Source: Proteobacteria bacterium UBA1844 (lineage in GTDB: Bacteria; Pseudomonadota; Gammaproteobacteria; Steroidobacterales; Woeseiaceae). Taken from it: a stretch of 18,646 nucleotides of DNA. The stretch spans positions 1,131 through 19,776 of the forward strand of contig DDIS01000009.1 in assembly GCA_002338615.1 (NCBI GenBank). Direction: 5' to 3'. Below, piece by piece: positions 7,027 through 14,647 of this stretch; the first letter of the stretch is position 1, and each line of letters starts with the position of its first letter. The notes beneath the pieces were generated by a model. That model was given only the letters and a program-made list of their open reading frames with translations. It made no database searches and had not been told where the DNA came from. The position numbers and the translations under genes are program-made.

Positions 7027-9114
7027 ATGTCCGCGGCTTCCAGCACACAAGTCTCGCCACTGACAGATCTGGCTGGTGTTGGCCCGGCGCTCGCGGAAAA
7101 ACTGCACAAGCTTGGTATCTACCGCGTAAGCGATCTGCTGTTCCTGCTGCCGCTGCGCTACGAAGACCGTACACAACTGGTCAAGCTCGGCACGCTCCGG
7201 GCCGGTCAGCGATGCCTCGTAAGTGGCGAAGTGTTACTGGCGGAAACAGTCTATCGGGGCCGGCGCAGCCTGCTGGTGCGCATGAGTGACGGTACCGGGC
7301 AGCTCACGCTGCGCTTTTTTCATTTCTCGCGCAGCCAGCAGGCACAGTTTCAGCCGGGCGTTGCAGTCAGTTGTTTTGGCGAAGCCCGCAAGGGCCCGGC
7401 CGGGCTCGAGATGATTCATCCCGAGTACCGCATCCTGCGCCCCACCAGCAACGCCGCCACCACGGATGCGCTGACACCGGTATATCCGGCGACCGAAGGT
7501 GTGCAACAAGGACGGTTGCGCAACCTGACCGACCAGGCTTTAAAGCGCATGCAGCAAGCGCCACCCGATGAATTGTTGCCGCCTGAGATACTGCGGAAGC
7601 TCAACATGCCGCCGCTGGCCGAGGCAATCGCGTATTTACACCGTCCGCCGCCGGACGCCAACCTGGAGCAACTGCTGCAGGGCCGTCATCCGTGCCAGCA
7701 ACGACTGGCCTTTGAAGAGCTGCTGGCGCATTACCTTAGCCTGAAGAATTTACGCGCGCTCACTGCCAGCGAAACAGCGCCGGCTTTGACGGCTGGTGCC
7801 CGGGAAAGCGAGGACTTTCTCGCGCGGCTTCCGTTCGAACTGACTGATGCGCAGCGGCGCGTGACGGGGGAGATAGAGGCTGACCTCGCCCAGCCGCATC
7901 CGATGATGCGACTTATCCAGGGGGATGTCGGATCGGGCAAAACCGTCGTTGCGGCGATCGCCTGCGTGCGTGCGATCGCGAATGGCGTGCAGGCCGCGAT
8001 CATGGCCCCGACGGAGTTGCTTGCCGAGCAGCACTGGCGCAGCTTTTCTGCATGGTTTCAGCCCCTCGGTATTGAGCCCGCCTGGCTGTCGGGTAGCCAG
8101 CGTACAGTCGCGCGCCGCGAATCGCTCGCAGCGATCGCAACCGGGTCTGCAAAGCTCATCGTTGGAACGCACGCCCTGTTCCAGCAAGGCGTCAGCTTTC
8201 AAAAGCTCGGGCTCGTCATTATCGACGAGCAGCACCGGTTCGGCGTGCACCAGCGTATGGCATTACGGGACAAGGGGCGCGACGAGCACGGTCAACCTCA
8301 CCAACTGGTCATGACGGCAACGCCTATTCCGCGCACCCTTGCGATGGCCGCCTACGCGGACCTCGACGTCTCCACCATAGATGAGCTGCCGCCGGGACGA
8401 CAACCCGTCGTTACCGTTGCGATTCCCGAGACAAGGCGCGCGGAAATTATCGCGCGGGTGCGGACGGCGTGTGCCGCAGGCGGTCAGGCCTATTGGGTCT
8501 GTCCCTTGATCGAGGAATCCGAATTGCTCGACTACCAGGCCGCCGAAGCCAGCTACGCCATGCTGAACGAGGCGCTGCCGGAGGTGCGTGTTGGACTCGT
8601 GCACGGCCGCATGCGATCGGCCGAAAAAGAGCAGGGAATGCGGGCGTTCAAGGAGGGGCTCATCCAGTTGCTGGTCGCAACGACGGTCGTCGAAGTTGGT
8701 GTCGATGTGCCGAATGCAAGCCTGATGATCATTGAAAACGCGGAGCGCATGGGGCTGTCGCAACTGCATCAGCTGCGCGGCCGGGTTGGCCGCGGAGCTA
8801 CACAAAGTCATTGCGTACTCGTCTACAAACCACCACTTGGTCAACTCGCGAAAAGCCGGCTGGCGGTCTTGCGCGAGAGCAATGACGGTTTCCTCGTCGC
8901 CGAGCGCGACCTCGAGTTGCGCGGCCCGGGCGAGCTGCTGGGTACGCGCCAGACGGGCTTGCCCGAGTACCGTGTGGCAGACTTGGTGCGCGATGCTAAA
9001 TTGATGCCGCAAGTGCAAATGGCCGCCGCCGTCATTCAACGCCAGGCGCCCGCAACCGCCACAGCCATCATACGTCGCTGGCTGGCAGATGCGGATCGCT
9101 ACGGCAAAGTCTGA
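7027..9114 (+). CDS. recG: RecG, ATP-dependent branch-migrating DNA helicase
   Basis: 695 residues against 693 in E. coli. RecG reverses stalled replication forks and migrates Holliday junctions and R-loops. The N-terminal wedge/OB part opens with SPLTDLAGVGPALAEKLHKLGI and contains LRYEDRT and TLRFFHF. The helicase core follows: Walker A GDVGSGKT (299-306), MAPTELLAEQH, the DEAD-box variant DEQH (400-403) in IIDEQHRFGVHQR, motif III TATPIPRTLAM (430 onward), VGLVHGRM, ATTVVEVGVDVPNA and the arginine-finger motif HQLRGRVGRG (from 581). The C-terminal RecG signature RGPGELLGTRQTG is intact. The ATG immediately follows the ridA stop with no gap and no evident separate Shine-Dalgarno, suggesting termination-reinitiation. 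ubiA follows after 12 bp. Confidence 0.98.
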   Translation: MSAASSTQVSPLTDLAGVGPALAEKLHKLGIYRVSDLLFLLPLRYEDRTQLVKLGTLRAGQRCLVSGEVLLAETVYRGRRSLLVRMSDGTGQLTLRFFHFSRSQQAQFQPGVAVSCFGEARKGPAGLEMIHPEYRILRPTSNAATTDALTPVYPATEGVQQGRLRNLTDQALKRMQQAPPDELLPPEILRKLNMPPLAEAIAYLHRPPPDANLEQLLQGRHPCQQRLAFEELLAHYLSLKNLRALTASETAPALTAGARESEDFLARLPFELTDAQRRVTGEIEADLAQPHPMMRLIQGDVGSGKTVVAAIACVRAIANGVQAAIMAPTELLAEQHWRSFSAWFQPLGIEPAWLSGSQRTVARRESLAAIATGSAKLIVGTHALFQQGVSFQKLGLVIIDEQHRFGVHQRMALRDKGRDEHGQPHQLVMTATPIPRTLAMAAYADLDVSTIDELPPGRQPVVTVAIPETRRAEIIARVRTACAAGGQAYWVCPLIEESELLDYQAAEASYAMLNEALPEVRVGLVHGRMRSAEKEQGMRAFKEGLIQLLVATTVVEVGVDVPNASLMIIENAERMGLSQLHQLRGRVGRGATQSHCVLVYKPPLGQLAKSRLAVLRESNDGFLVAERDLELRGPGELLGTRQTGLPEYRVADLVRDAKLMPQVQMAAAVIQRQAPATATAIIRRWLADADRYGKV

Positions 9115-9126
9115 GGAAATGGGGTC

Positions 9127-10029
9127 ATGAAATCCACGCAAGGAATTCTCTCGCCGCGGCTCAAAGCGCAACTCGTCAACTACGGCCGGCTGATGCGAAT
9201 CGACAAGCCGATCGGTACCTGGCTGCTGCTGTGGCCAACGCTGTGGGCATTGTGGCTCGCCGGTGAAGGGCACCCCGACCAGGGGCTGTTCGTCGTCTTC
9301 GTGCTCGGCGTTTTCATCATGCGCTCGGCGGGCTGTGTGCTGAATGACTATGCCGACCGCAAGATCGACCCGTACGTGGAACGGACCCGGAGCCGGCCGA
9401 TCGCATCCGGTGCGGTACTACCTGCCGAAGCGTTGACGCTGTTCGTTGCACTCGGCCTGATCGCCGTTGGGCTTGCCACGATGTTGAACCGGCCGGCGCA
9501 GCTGCTGGCCGTGGTCGGTGCCGTGCTGACGATCATCTATCCGTTTATCAAACGATTTGTGTCGGTGCCGCAGTTTATTCTCGGCGCGGCATTTGGCTGG
9601 GCTGTGCCGATGGCGTTTGCGGCGCAAACGGGCGGCACGCCACAGCTCGCCTGGCTGGTATTCGGTACCGCCCTGATCTGGGCAGTTATTTATGACACCT
9701 TCTACGCCATGGTCGATCGTGAGGACGATCGCAAGCTTGGCGTCAAGTCCACGGCATTGTTGTTTGGCGACATGGACCTGTTCGTGATCGCCGGTCTGCA
9801 GCTCGTAATGCTGGTCGCGCTCATCCTGATTGGCCTGCGCGCTGAACTCGGTCTTTGGTATTATTTTTCAGTCCTGGTGGCGGCGTGCCTGATGGCCTAC
9901 CACCAGTGGCTGGCACGTAACCGCGATCGGCCCGGGTGTTTTGCGGCTTTCCTCAACAACCACTGGATCGGCCTGGCTGTTTTTATCGGTATCGTACTGA
10001 ACTACACGTTCGCGCCAGCCGCAAGCTGA
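9127..10029 (+). CDS. ubiA: UbiA, 4-hydroxybenzoate polyprenyltransferase
   Basis: 300 residues of an all-helical inner-membrane prenyltransferase. It attaches the polyprenyl tail to 4-hydroxybenzoate, the first membrane step of ubiquinone synthesis. The first Asp-rich motif is NDYADRKID (73-81) and the second lies around YAMVDREDDRKLG (Asp197, Asp200, Asp201). The entrance signature RLMRIDKPIGTWLLLWPTLWALW and LGAAFGWAVPMAFAA match UbiA rather than its paralogue CtaB, which is also in this window. The start is supported by GAGGAAATGGGG upstream; another ATG at 9119 is closed by a stop after three codons. In many gammaproteobacteria ubiA pairs with chorismate lyase ubiC, which is not next to it here. 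Its product supplies ubiquinone to the respiratory chain that ends in the oxidase encoded downstream. Confidence 0.96.
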   Translation: MKSTQGILSPRLKAQLVNYGRLMRIDKPIGTWLLLWPTLWALWLAGEGHPDQGLFVVFVLGVFIMRSAGCVLNDYADRKIDPYVERTRSRPIASGAVLPAEALTLFVALGLIAVGLATMLNRPAQLLAVVGAVLTIIYPFIKRFVSVPQFILGAAFGWAVPMAFAAQTGGTPQLAWLVFGTALIWAVIYDTFYAMVDREDDRKLGVKSTALLFGDMDLFVIAGLQLVMLVALILIGLRAELGLWYYFSVLVAACLMAYHQWLARNRDRPGCFAAFLNNHWIGLAVFIGIVLNYTFAPAAS

Positions 10030-10053
10030 ACCGGCATTCCGATTCTGCACGCC

Positions 10054-10785
10054 TCAAGCGCGCGCAAGTACCAGGACACTGACCGCCGGCACACCCTGGT
10101 TGATTAGCAACTCCGCCAGTTGCACGCAGGTAGCGCCGGTGGTCATGACATCGTCCACGAGCAAAACATGTCGCGCGCCGGGGCGAGCACGAACGCGGAA
10201 TGCGCCGCGCAAATTCTTCTGGCGCTCGGCCGCGTCGAGTCCGGACTGGGGCGGCGTCGCGACGCTGCGCACAACACTCGAGAGTATCGGCAGATGCAAT
10301 TGCGCTGCGATTGGCCGCGCCAGTTCGTACGCCTGGTTGTAGCCGCGCCTGAGTTTGCGCCAGCGATGCAGGGGCACCGGTAGAATCGCATCAATAGTCG
10401 ACGGCAGTCGTGACGCGGCGGCCAGCAGAATCTCGGTAAATGCCGGCGTATAGAAAAGCTTGCGTTGAAACTTGAATGCCTTGATGGCGGCATCGATGGG
10501 AAATTCATAGCGCAGTGGCGCAACCACGCATGTAAAAGGTGGCGGTTTATCCTGGCAGCTTGCACAGGTTGCGTCGGGCTCGACCTCGAGCGGTACCCCG
10601 CAACGCCTGCAAGCAAACCGGATTCGTGGCAGATCCTGCACGCAGCCCGCACAAATGTATTCGTCGTCGCCACTTGCAATAACGCCGCAAAAGACGCAGC
10701 GTTTCGGCATGAGACCCTGTTGCAGAAAGTCGAGAGTCCCGCGACACCCGCGCGCCATCGCAGCGGCTGTTCTTCGCCCGATCAT
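10054..10785 (-). CDS. comF: ComF family protein (GntX-like phosphoribosyltransferase-fold)
   Basis: 243 residues. The N-terminal part has eight cysteines in four CxxC pairs (30/33, 45/48, 59/62, 74/77), as expected for the zinc-ribbon region of ComF. The C-terminal half is a type I phosphoribosyltransferase fold with the PRPP-loop motif VLLVDDVMTTGAT (207-219) and the family motif PVPLHRWRKLRRGYNQAYELA. ComF proteins act in DNA uptake in competent bacteria; in E. coli the homologue GntX is linked to using DNA as a nutrient. The start is uncertain: the ATG at 10785 is the longest, with later ATGs at 10758 and 10710, and no strong Shine-Dalgarno decides. It is convergent with ubiA across 24 bp with no visible terminator and divergent from bioC, a pairing seen in Pseudomonas where bio genes flank comF. 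Confidence 0.92.
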   Translation of the reverse strand: MIGRRTAAAMARGCRGTLDFLQQGLMPKRCVFCGVIASGDDEYICAGCVQDLPRIRFACRRCGVPLEVEPDATCASCQDKPPPFTCVVAPLRYEFPIDAAIKAFKFQRKLFYTPAFTEILLAAASRLPSTIDAILPVPLHRWRKLRRGYNQAYELARPIAAQLHLPILSSVVRSVATPPQSGLDAAERQKNLRGAFRVRARPGARHVLLVDDVMTTGATCVQLAELLINQGVPAVSVLVLARA

Positions 10786-10852
10786 CGTTGCACCATGGCC
10801 TGATGGTAGTTTTAGTACTGTGGCTCAAAGTGGGCTGTTTACAGGGAAATGC

Positions 10853-10869
10853 GGCGGGCGTACCCCGCC
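10853..10869 (+). promoter_or_regulatory. GC-rich hairpin in the comF-bioC divergent gap
   Basis: GGCGGG (10853-10858) pairs with CCCGCC (10864-10869) around a 5-base loop, 15 bases upstream of the bioC TTG codon. It lies in the 99-bp gap between divergent comF and bioC. In the bioC leader it would sit just upstream of the ribosome site. No BirA-type operator or clear sigma70 promoter is recognisable in the gap. Confidence 0.3.
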
Positions 10870-10884
10870 AGGGCCTGAGCAATC

Positions 10885-11748
10885 TTGAACAATCACCAGC
10901 AACTCGATGATGCTGCGATCCGGCGCAACTTCGCGCGCGCCGCGTCGCAGTTTGACTCAGCCGACTTCGTGCATACGGTTACCCGTGATGGCCTGCTCGC
11001 ACGGCTCGAAGCCGTGGTAGTCGATGCCACCGAGGTTCTCGATCTTGGCTGTGCAACCGGGAAGGCCTTGCCGCTGTTAGCAAAGCGCTTTCGCCGCGCT
11101 CGCGTTACAGGCATCGACTCATCGCGGGCAATGTTGCAGCGCGCAAAGGCCGGGCGACGCCGGTTTGCTCGCACCCGGCTGTTGCAATGTGATGCACGCG
11201 CCCTGCCGTTCGCAGATCACAGCATCGACGTCGTCTTTGCGAACCAGCTACTGCCCTGGTTCGACGACCTCGCTATGATCGCGGCCGAGGTGCGGCGGGT
11301 GTTGCGCAAGGAAGGCCTGTTCATTTTTTCGACTCTCGGTCCCGACAGTCTGAGCGAACTCAAGGCAGCCTGGTCAACCATCGATCAACTGCCGCACGTG
11401 CATCATTTTCCCGACATGCACGATGTAGGCGACACGATGGTGCGCGCAGGTCTGAAAGACCCGGTGCTCGATGTCGATCGACTGGAAGTTACCTATACGA
11501 CGTCCGCAGCCCTGTTTCGCGACCTGACAGCCGCAGGCGCACGCAACTGCCTGAAGGAGCGCGTTGCCGGGCTCGCAGGCAAGCAGGCATTCGTCCGCAT
11601 GACGCAGGAACTGATGGCCGCAACGAGGGGTGCCGGGCTGCGCTTCGAGCTCGAACTGGTTTACGGTCATTGCTGGGGCTCCGGAACAGGATTCGGCGGT
11701 GGTCCGGTGCGCATCGACGCTGCGTCCATTCCGATTCGGCGACGCTAA
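10885..11748 (+). CDS. bioC: BioC-like malonyl-ACP O-methyltransferase (SAM-dependent)
   Basis: 287 residues of a class I SAM methyltransferase. The N-terminal IRRNFARAASQFD (12-24), the SAM-binding loop VLDLGCATGKALPL (from 51), the acidic tip GIDSS, the substrate region FANQLLPWFDD, and STLGPDSLSELKAAW followed by HVHHFPDMHDVGD all fit BioC. BioC methylates malonyl-ACP to start pimelate-chain synthesis for biotin. The C-terminal block VYGHCWG matches the longer BioC form I associate with Pseudomonas and Xanthomonas relatives. The start is TTG at 10885: an in-frame TGA at 10876 excludes anything earlier and the frame has no nearby ATG. Biotin assignment rests on similarity and the comF neighbour; bioB, bioF and bioH are not in the window, so a related methyltransferase role remains possible. 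Confidence 0.85.
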   Translation: MNNHQQLDDAAIRRNFARAASQFDSADFVHTVTRDGLLARLEAVVVDATEVLDLGCATGKALPLLAKRFRRARVTGIDSSRAMLQRAKAGRRRFARTRLLQCDARALPFADHSIDVVFANQLLPWFDDLAMIAAEVRRVLRKEGLFIFSTLGPDSLSELKAAWSTIDQLPHVHHFPDMHDVGDTMVRAGLKDPVLDVDRLEVTYTTSAALFRDLTAAGARNCLKERVAGLAGKQAFVRMTQELMAATRGAGLRFELELVYGHCWGSGTGFGGGPVRIDAASIPIRRR

Positions 11749-12068
11749 TCCATGAGATGCTGCAGGAATTCCGTCGGACTTCGAGTAGTACTTTCGTATA
11801 TCGTGAGTAAGCTGTTGTTAAGATTATCTTTTTTCATCCGCTACTTTTTGCCGAGGATTGCATCGCGAGCGCCGTTTCAGTACACTTCGCGAGCTTTCTC
11901 GGTCGGCAGAAAGGAATTGCCGGCGTCTGACCAGCCACCCGATGAAAATCGCCCGAAAAGTACGGCTTTAACGCGTGGTTTTTGCCACCTTAAGGCAGCC
12001 GTGCTGCGTGTGACATGTGAAGAAACAGTGCGACCACCTCTAAAACTGGCGCGCAAGGTGAACAATCA
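11749..12068 (+). promoter_or_regulatory. 320-bp leader region between bioC and coxB; no convincing gene
   Basis: No credible gene is seen. An open frame from 11752 to 12072 exists but its translation is compositionally unlike its neighbours and resembles no family I recognise. The left part (about 11790-11850) is notably AT-rich, including a T-run at 11829-11834 after the short palindrome AAGATTATCTT, which could end bioC transcription weakly. The right part contains the palindrome CCTTAAGG and a direct repeat described separately. The coxB Shine-Dalgarno AAGGTGA lies 6-12 bases before its ATG. The region is the natural place for the oxidase promoter, but no good -35/-10 pair can be read. 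Confidence 0.45.
11863..11894. repeat. Direct repeat TCGCGAGC x2, 24 bp apart, upstream of coxB
   Basis: TCGCGAGC occurs at 11863-11870 and again at 11887-11894, each with the palindromic core TCGCGA. The start-to-start spacing is 24 bp, a little over two helical turns. This could be a pair of regulator sites for the oxidase operon, but in GC-rich DNA it could be chance. Confidence 0.25.
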
Positions 12069-12878
12069 ATGATTCGAAAATCCTTAACGGGCTTGATAGG
12101 CCTAGTCTGGGCAGGCGGAGCTTCGGCCGACTGGGCACTGAATATGCCGCAGGGCGTGACCGATCTCAGCCAGGAAACCTACGACCTGCACATGATGGGT
12201 TTCTGGGTGTGCACCGTCATCGGCGTACTGGTCTTTGGCGTAATGATTTTTTCGCTGATCAAGCACCGCAAGACTTCCGGCGTGGCCCCGGCGAAATTTT
12301 CACACAGCACGAGCGCCGAAGTTACCTGGACGATCATCCCGGTGATCATCCTGGTGGCGATGTGCATTCCCGCCGCCAAGACCATGATCAAGCTGGAAGA
12401 TACGCGCAATCCGGACATTTCGATCGTTGTTACGGGCTATCAATGGCGCTGGCACTATGCGTACCAGGATCAGGACCTCGCGTTTTATTCCAGCCTCGCC
12501 CGCCCCAGTCTCGAGGCACGGCAACTCGGTTCCACGATTGATCCGTACAGCGTCGATAATTACTTGCTGGAAGTGGACCGTCCGATGGTCGTGCCGGTGG
12601 GCGCCAAAGTGCGCGTGCTGCTTACCTCCAACGACGTGATACACGCCTGGTGGGTGCCGGAACTCGCGCTCAAGAAGGATGCGATTCCGGGCATGGTTAA
12701 CGAGATCTGGTTCCGTGCCGAGCATACCGGCACCGTGCGCGGCCAGTGCGCCGAATTGTGCGGCAAGGATCACGGCTATATGCCTATCGTCGTCGAAGTG
12801 GTCGAGCCGGACGAGTTTGACAAGTGGCTGACAGCCAACGGCGGCACACCAAAAGCAGTTGCCGCGGCAGCTAAGTAA
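12069..12878 (+). CDS. coxB: Cytochrome c oxidase subunit II (CuA subunit)
   Basis: 269 residues. Subunit II takes electrons from cytochrome c at its binuclear CuA centre and passes them to heme a. A signal-like N-terminus ends near ASA-D at residue 21, followed by two membrane helices (about 42-64 and 88-108) and a periplasmic cupredoxin domain. The CuA ligands are all present: His192 in VIHAWW, then Cys227, Glu229, Cys231, His235 and Met238 in CAELCGKDHGYM. The aromatic electron-entry patch GYQWRWHY is intact. No fused cytochrome c domain follows, so the enzyme is an aa3-type (not caa3) oxidase fed by a separate cytochrome c. AAGGTGA precedes the ATG. It is the first gene of the oxidase operon. 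Confidence 0.97.
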   Translation: MIRKSLTGLIGLVWAGGASADWALNMPQGVTDLSQETYDLHMMGFWVCTVIGVLVFGVMIFSLIKHRKTSGVAPAKFSHSTSAEVTWTIIPVIILVAMCIPAAKTMIKLEDTRNPDISIVVTGYQWRWHYAYQDQDLAFYSSLARPSLEARQLGSTIDPYSVDNYLLEVDRPMVVPVGAKVRVLLTSNDVIHAWWVPELALKKDAIPGMVNEIWFRAEHTGTVRGQCAELCGKDHGYMPIVVEVVEPDEFDKWLTANGGTPKAVAAAAK

Positions 12879-12889
12879 GAATCGAAACA

Positions 12890-12910
12890 CGTGCCGGAAT
12901 GACCGGCGCG
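12890..12910 (+). promoter_or_regulatory. Hairpin in the coxB-ctaD gap
   Basis: CGTGCCGG (12890-12897) pairs with CCGGCGCG (12903-12910) as an 8-bp stem with one G-T wobble and a 5-base loop AATGA. It sits between the coxB stop and the ctaD Shine-Dalgarno (GGAG at 12915-12918). It may protect the upstream message or tune subunit ratios; no T-run follows, so termination is unlikely. Confidence 0.45.
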
Positions 12911-12926
12911 TCCTGGAGTTGAAGGT

Positions 12927-14534
12927 ATGACTACTGCAGTAGCAGACGCAGCGCATCATGTAGAACACGGACCGGCCAAGGGCTTCAGCCGCTGGTTGTT
13001 CACGACCAATCACAAAGACATCGGCACGATGTACCTTATTTTCAGCCTGACGATGTTTTTTGTCGGCGGCACGATGGCTTTGATCGTTCGCTCCGAGCTG
13101 GCCCAGCCCGGATTGCAGTTCGTACACCCCGAATTCTTCAACCAGATGACGACCATGCACGCACTGGTCATGATCTTCGGCGCGATCATGCCCGCGTTCG
13201 TCGGTCTCGCCAACTGGATGGTGCCGCTGCAAATCGGTGCGCCCGACATGGCATTGCCGCGCATGAACAACTGGTCATTCTGGATTCTGCCGGTAGCATT
13301 TTGCATGCTGCTTTCGACCTTATTCATGCCAGGCGGTGCGCCGGCGGGTGGCTGGACAATGTACCCGCCGCTGGTGTTGCAAACCGGCGATTCATTTCCG
13401 TTCCTGATTTTCTCGATTCACCTCATGGGTTTGTCGTCGATCATGGGCGCTATCAACATTATCGTGACCATCGTCAACATGCGCACGCCACAGATGGTGC
13501 TGATTCGTATGCCGCTGTTCGCCTGGGCCTGGCTGATCACGGCCTACCTGCTGCTCGCCGTGATGCCGGTACTCGCAGGTGCGGTCACAATGTTGTTGAC
13601 CGATCAGTTTTTCGGTACCAGCTTTTTCCTCGCAGCCGGCGGCGGCGACCCGGTCATGTACCAGCATATCTTCTGGTTCTTTGGCCATCCCGAGGTTTAC
13701 ATCATGATCCTGCCTGCGTTCGGGATTGTGTCCGAGATCATCCCGACGTTCTCAAGAAAGCCCCTGTTCGGTCATGACTCAATGGTCTATGCGCTGGCGG
13801 CAATTGCGTTCCTGTCTTTTATCGTCTGGGCGCATCACATGTTTACGGTTGGAATGCCGCTGTCAGGGCAGATGTTCTTCATGTTTGCGACCATGATGAT
13901 TTCCGTTCCCACGGGCGTGAAGATTTTCAACTGGGCCAGTACGATGTGGCGTGGCGCCATGACCTTTGAAACGCCCATGCTGTTTGCGCTGGCGTTTGTG
14001 TTCCTGTTTACGATCGGCGGATTTTCAGGTCTTATGCTCGCGCTGGTGCCGGCCGATATTCAGTACCATGACAGCTATTTCGTGGTTGCACATTTCCATT
14101 ACGTGCTGGTGCCGGGCTCTTTGTTTGCACTGATGGGCGCCGCGTACTACTGGCTGCCCAAATGGACCGGCCATATGTACAACGAAACAGCCGGGAAAGT
14201 GCACTTCTGGCTGTCTGCCATCTTTGTCAACGTGTTGTTCTTCCCGATGCACTTCCTGGGGCTCGCCGGCATGCCGCGGCGCATCCCCGACTATTCGACT
14301 CAGTTCGCCGATTTCAACATGGTCGCGACCATCGGTGCCTTCGGGTTTGGCCTGTCGCAACTGATTTTTGTGTACGTTCTTCTGACCTGCAAGAAGGGTC
14401 CGCCCGCAACGGCGGAAGTCTGGGATCACCCGAAGGGTCTTGAGTGGACGGTACCGTCACCTGCGCCTTATCACACATTTGCCGAGCCGCCGAAGGTTGA
14501 TCGCACCGTCGCATTCCCGAAAGACTATGACTGA
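12927..14534 (+). CDS. ctaD: Cytochrome c oxidase subunit I (A1-type heme-copper oxidase)
   Basis: 535 residues, about twelve membrane helices. Subunit I houses heme a and the heme a3-CuB centre, reduces oxygen to water and pumps protons. Metal and heme ligands are visible: His78 (MHALVMIF) and His391 for heme a, His389 for heme a3, and CuB ligands His254, His303 and His304. Tyr258 in GHPEVY is the tyrosine that cross-links to the CuB histidine. The D-channel aspartate is Asp107 (GAPDM), the A1-type glutamate is Glu256, and the K-channel lysine is Lys332 (TGVKIFNW). Both proton channels are thus complete. GGAG and AAGG lie upstream of the ATG. Its stop overlaps the start of the next small gene by 8 bp. 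The symbol coxA is equally used. Confidence 0.98.
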   Translation: MTTAVADAAHHVEHGPAKGFSRWLFTTNHKDIGTMYLIFSLTMFFVGGTMALIVRSELAQPGLQFVHPEFFNQMTTMHALVMIFGAIMPAFVGLANWMVPLQIGAPDMALPRMNNWSFWILPVAFCMLLSTLFMPGGAPAGGWTMYPPLVLQTGDSFPFLIFSIHLMGLSSIMGAINIIVTIVNMRTPQMVLIRMPLFAWAWLITAYLLLAVMPVLAGAVTMLLTDQFFGTSFFLAAGGGDPVMYQHIFWFFGHPEVYIMILPAFGIVSEIIPTFSRKPLFGHDSMVYALAAIAFLSFIVWAHHMFTVGMPLSGQMFFMFATMMISVPTGVKIFNWASTMWRGAMTFETPMLFALAFVFLFTIGGFSGLMLALVPADIQYHDSYFVVAHFHYVLVPGSLFALMGAAYYWLPKWTGHMYNETAGKVHFWLSAIFVNVLFFPMHFLGLAGMPRRIPDYSTQFADFNMVATIGAFGFGLSQLIFVYVLLTCKKGPPATAEVWDHPKGLEWTVPSPAPYHTFAEPPKVDRTVAFPKDYD

Positions 14535-14643
14535 GCGAGACCCGGAAACCCGAAAGCGCATTCGCCGGACAACCTTGATTCTTTCGGCGATTGCCCTTGC
14601 GTTTTATCTCGGCTTTATTCTGACGGGAATTCTGAAGTCCTGA
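14527..14643 (+). CDS. Small single-helix cytochrome oxidase assembly-type protein (38 residues)
   Basis: A 38-residue protein starting MTERDPETRKRIRRTT with one hydrophobic helix (about 17-34, LILSAIALAFYLGFIL) and ending GILKS. It begins inside the last codons of ctaD (8-bp overlap) and ends 4 bp before ctaG, which strongly suggests real, coupled translation. A positively charged stretch before the helix predicts a cytoplasmic N-terminus. Genes of this size and position, between subunit I and ctaG, are annotated as cytochrome oxidase small assembly proteins in beta- and gammaproteobacteria. The exact function is not established by sequence. It could assist CtaG or be a small accessory subunit. 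Confidence 0.8.
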   Translation: MTERDPETRKRIRRTTLILSAIALAFYLGFILTGILKS

Positions 14644-14647
14644 TGCA

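Noticed and set aside
8263..9273. Long minus-strand frame (336 codons) opposite recG
   Set aside because: It is antisense to the conserved recG helicase core and the ubiA start; no protein family is recognisable.
10831..10845. Possible BirA operator (CTGTTTACAG) before bioC
   Set aside because: Only a short imperfect similarity to the TGTAAAC-type half-site, with no properly spaced second half-site.
11752..12072. Open frame of 106 codons upstream of coxB
   Set aside because: It lacks a recognisable family, has an uneven composition with an Arg/Leu/Phe-rich start, crosses an AT-rich leader and overlaps the coxB start. A leader region is the simpler reading.
12300..13232. Minus-strand frame of 310 codons across coxB and ctaD
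   Set aside because: His/Arg-rich antisense translation of two conserved oxidase genes; it crosses their intergenic hairpin and has no ribosome site logic.
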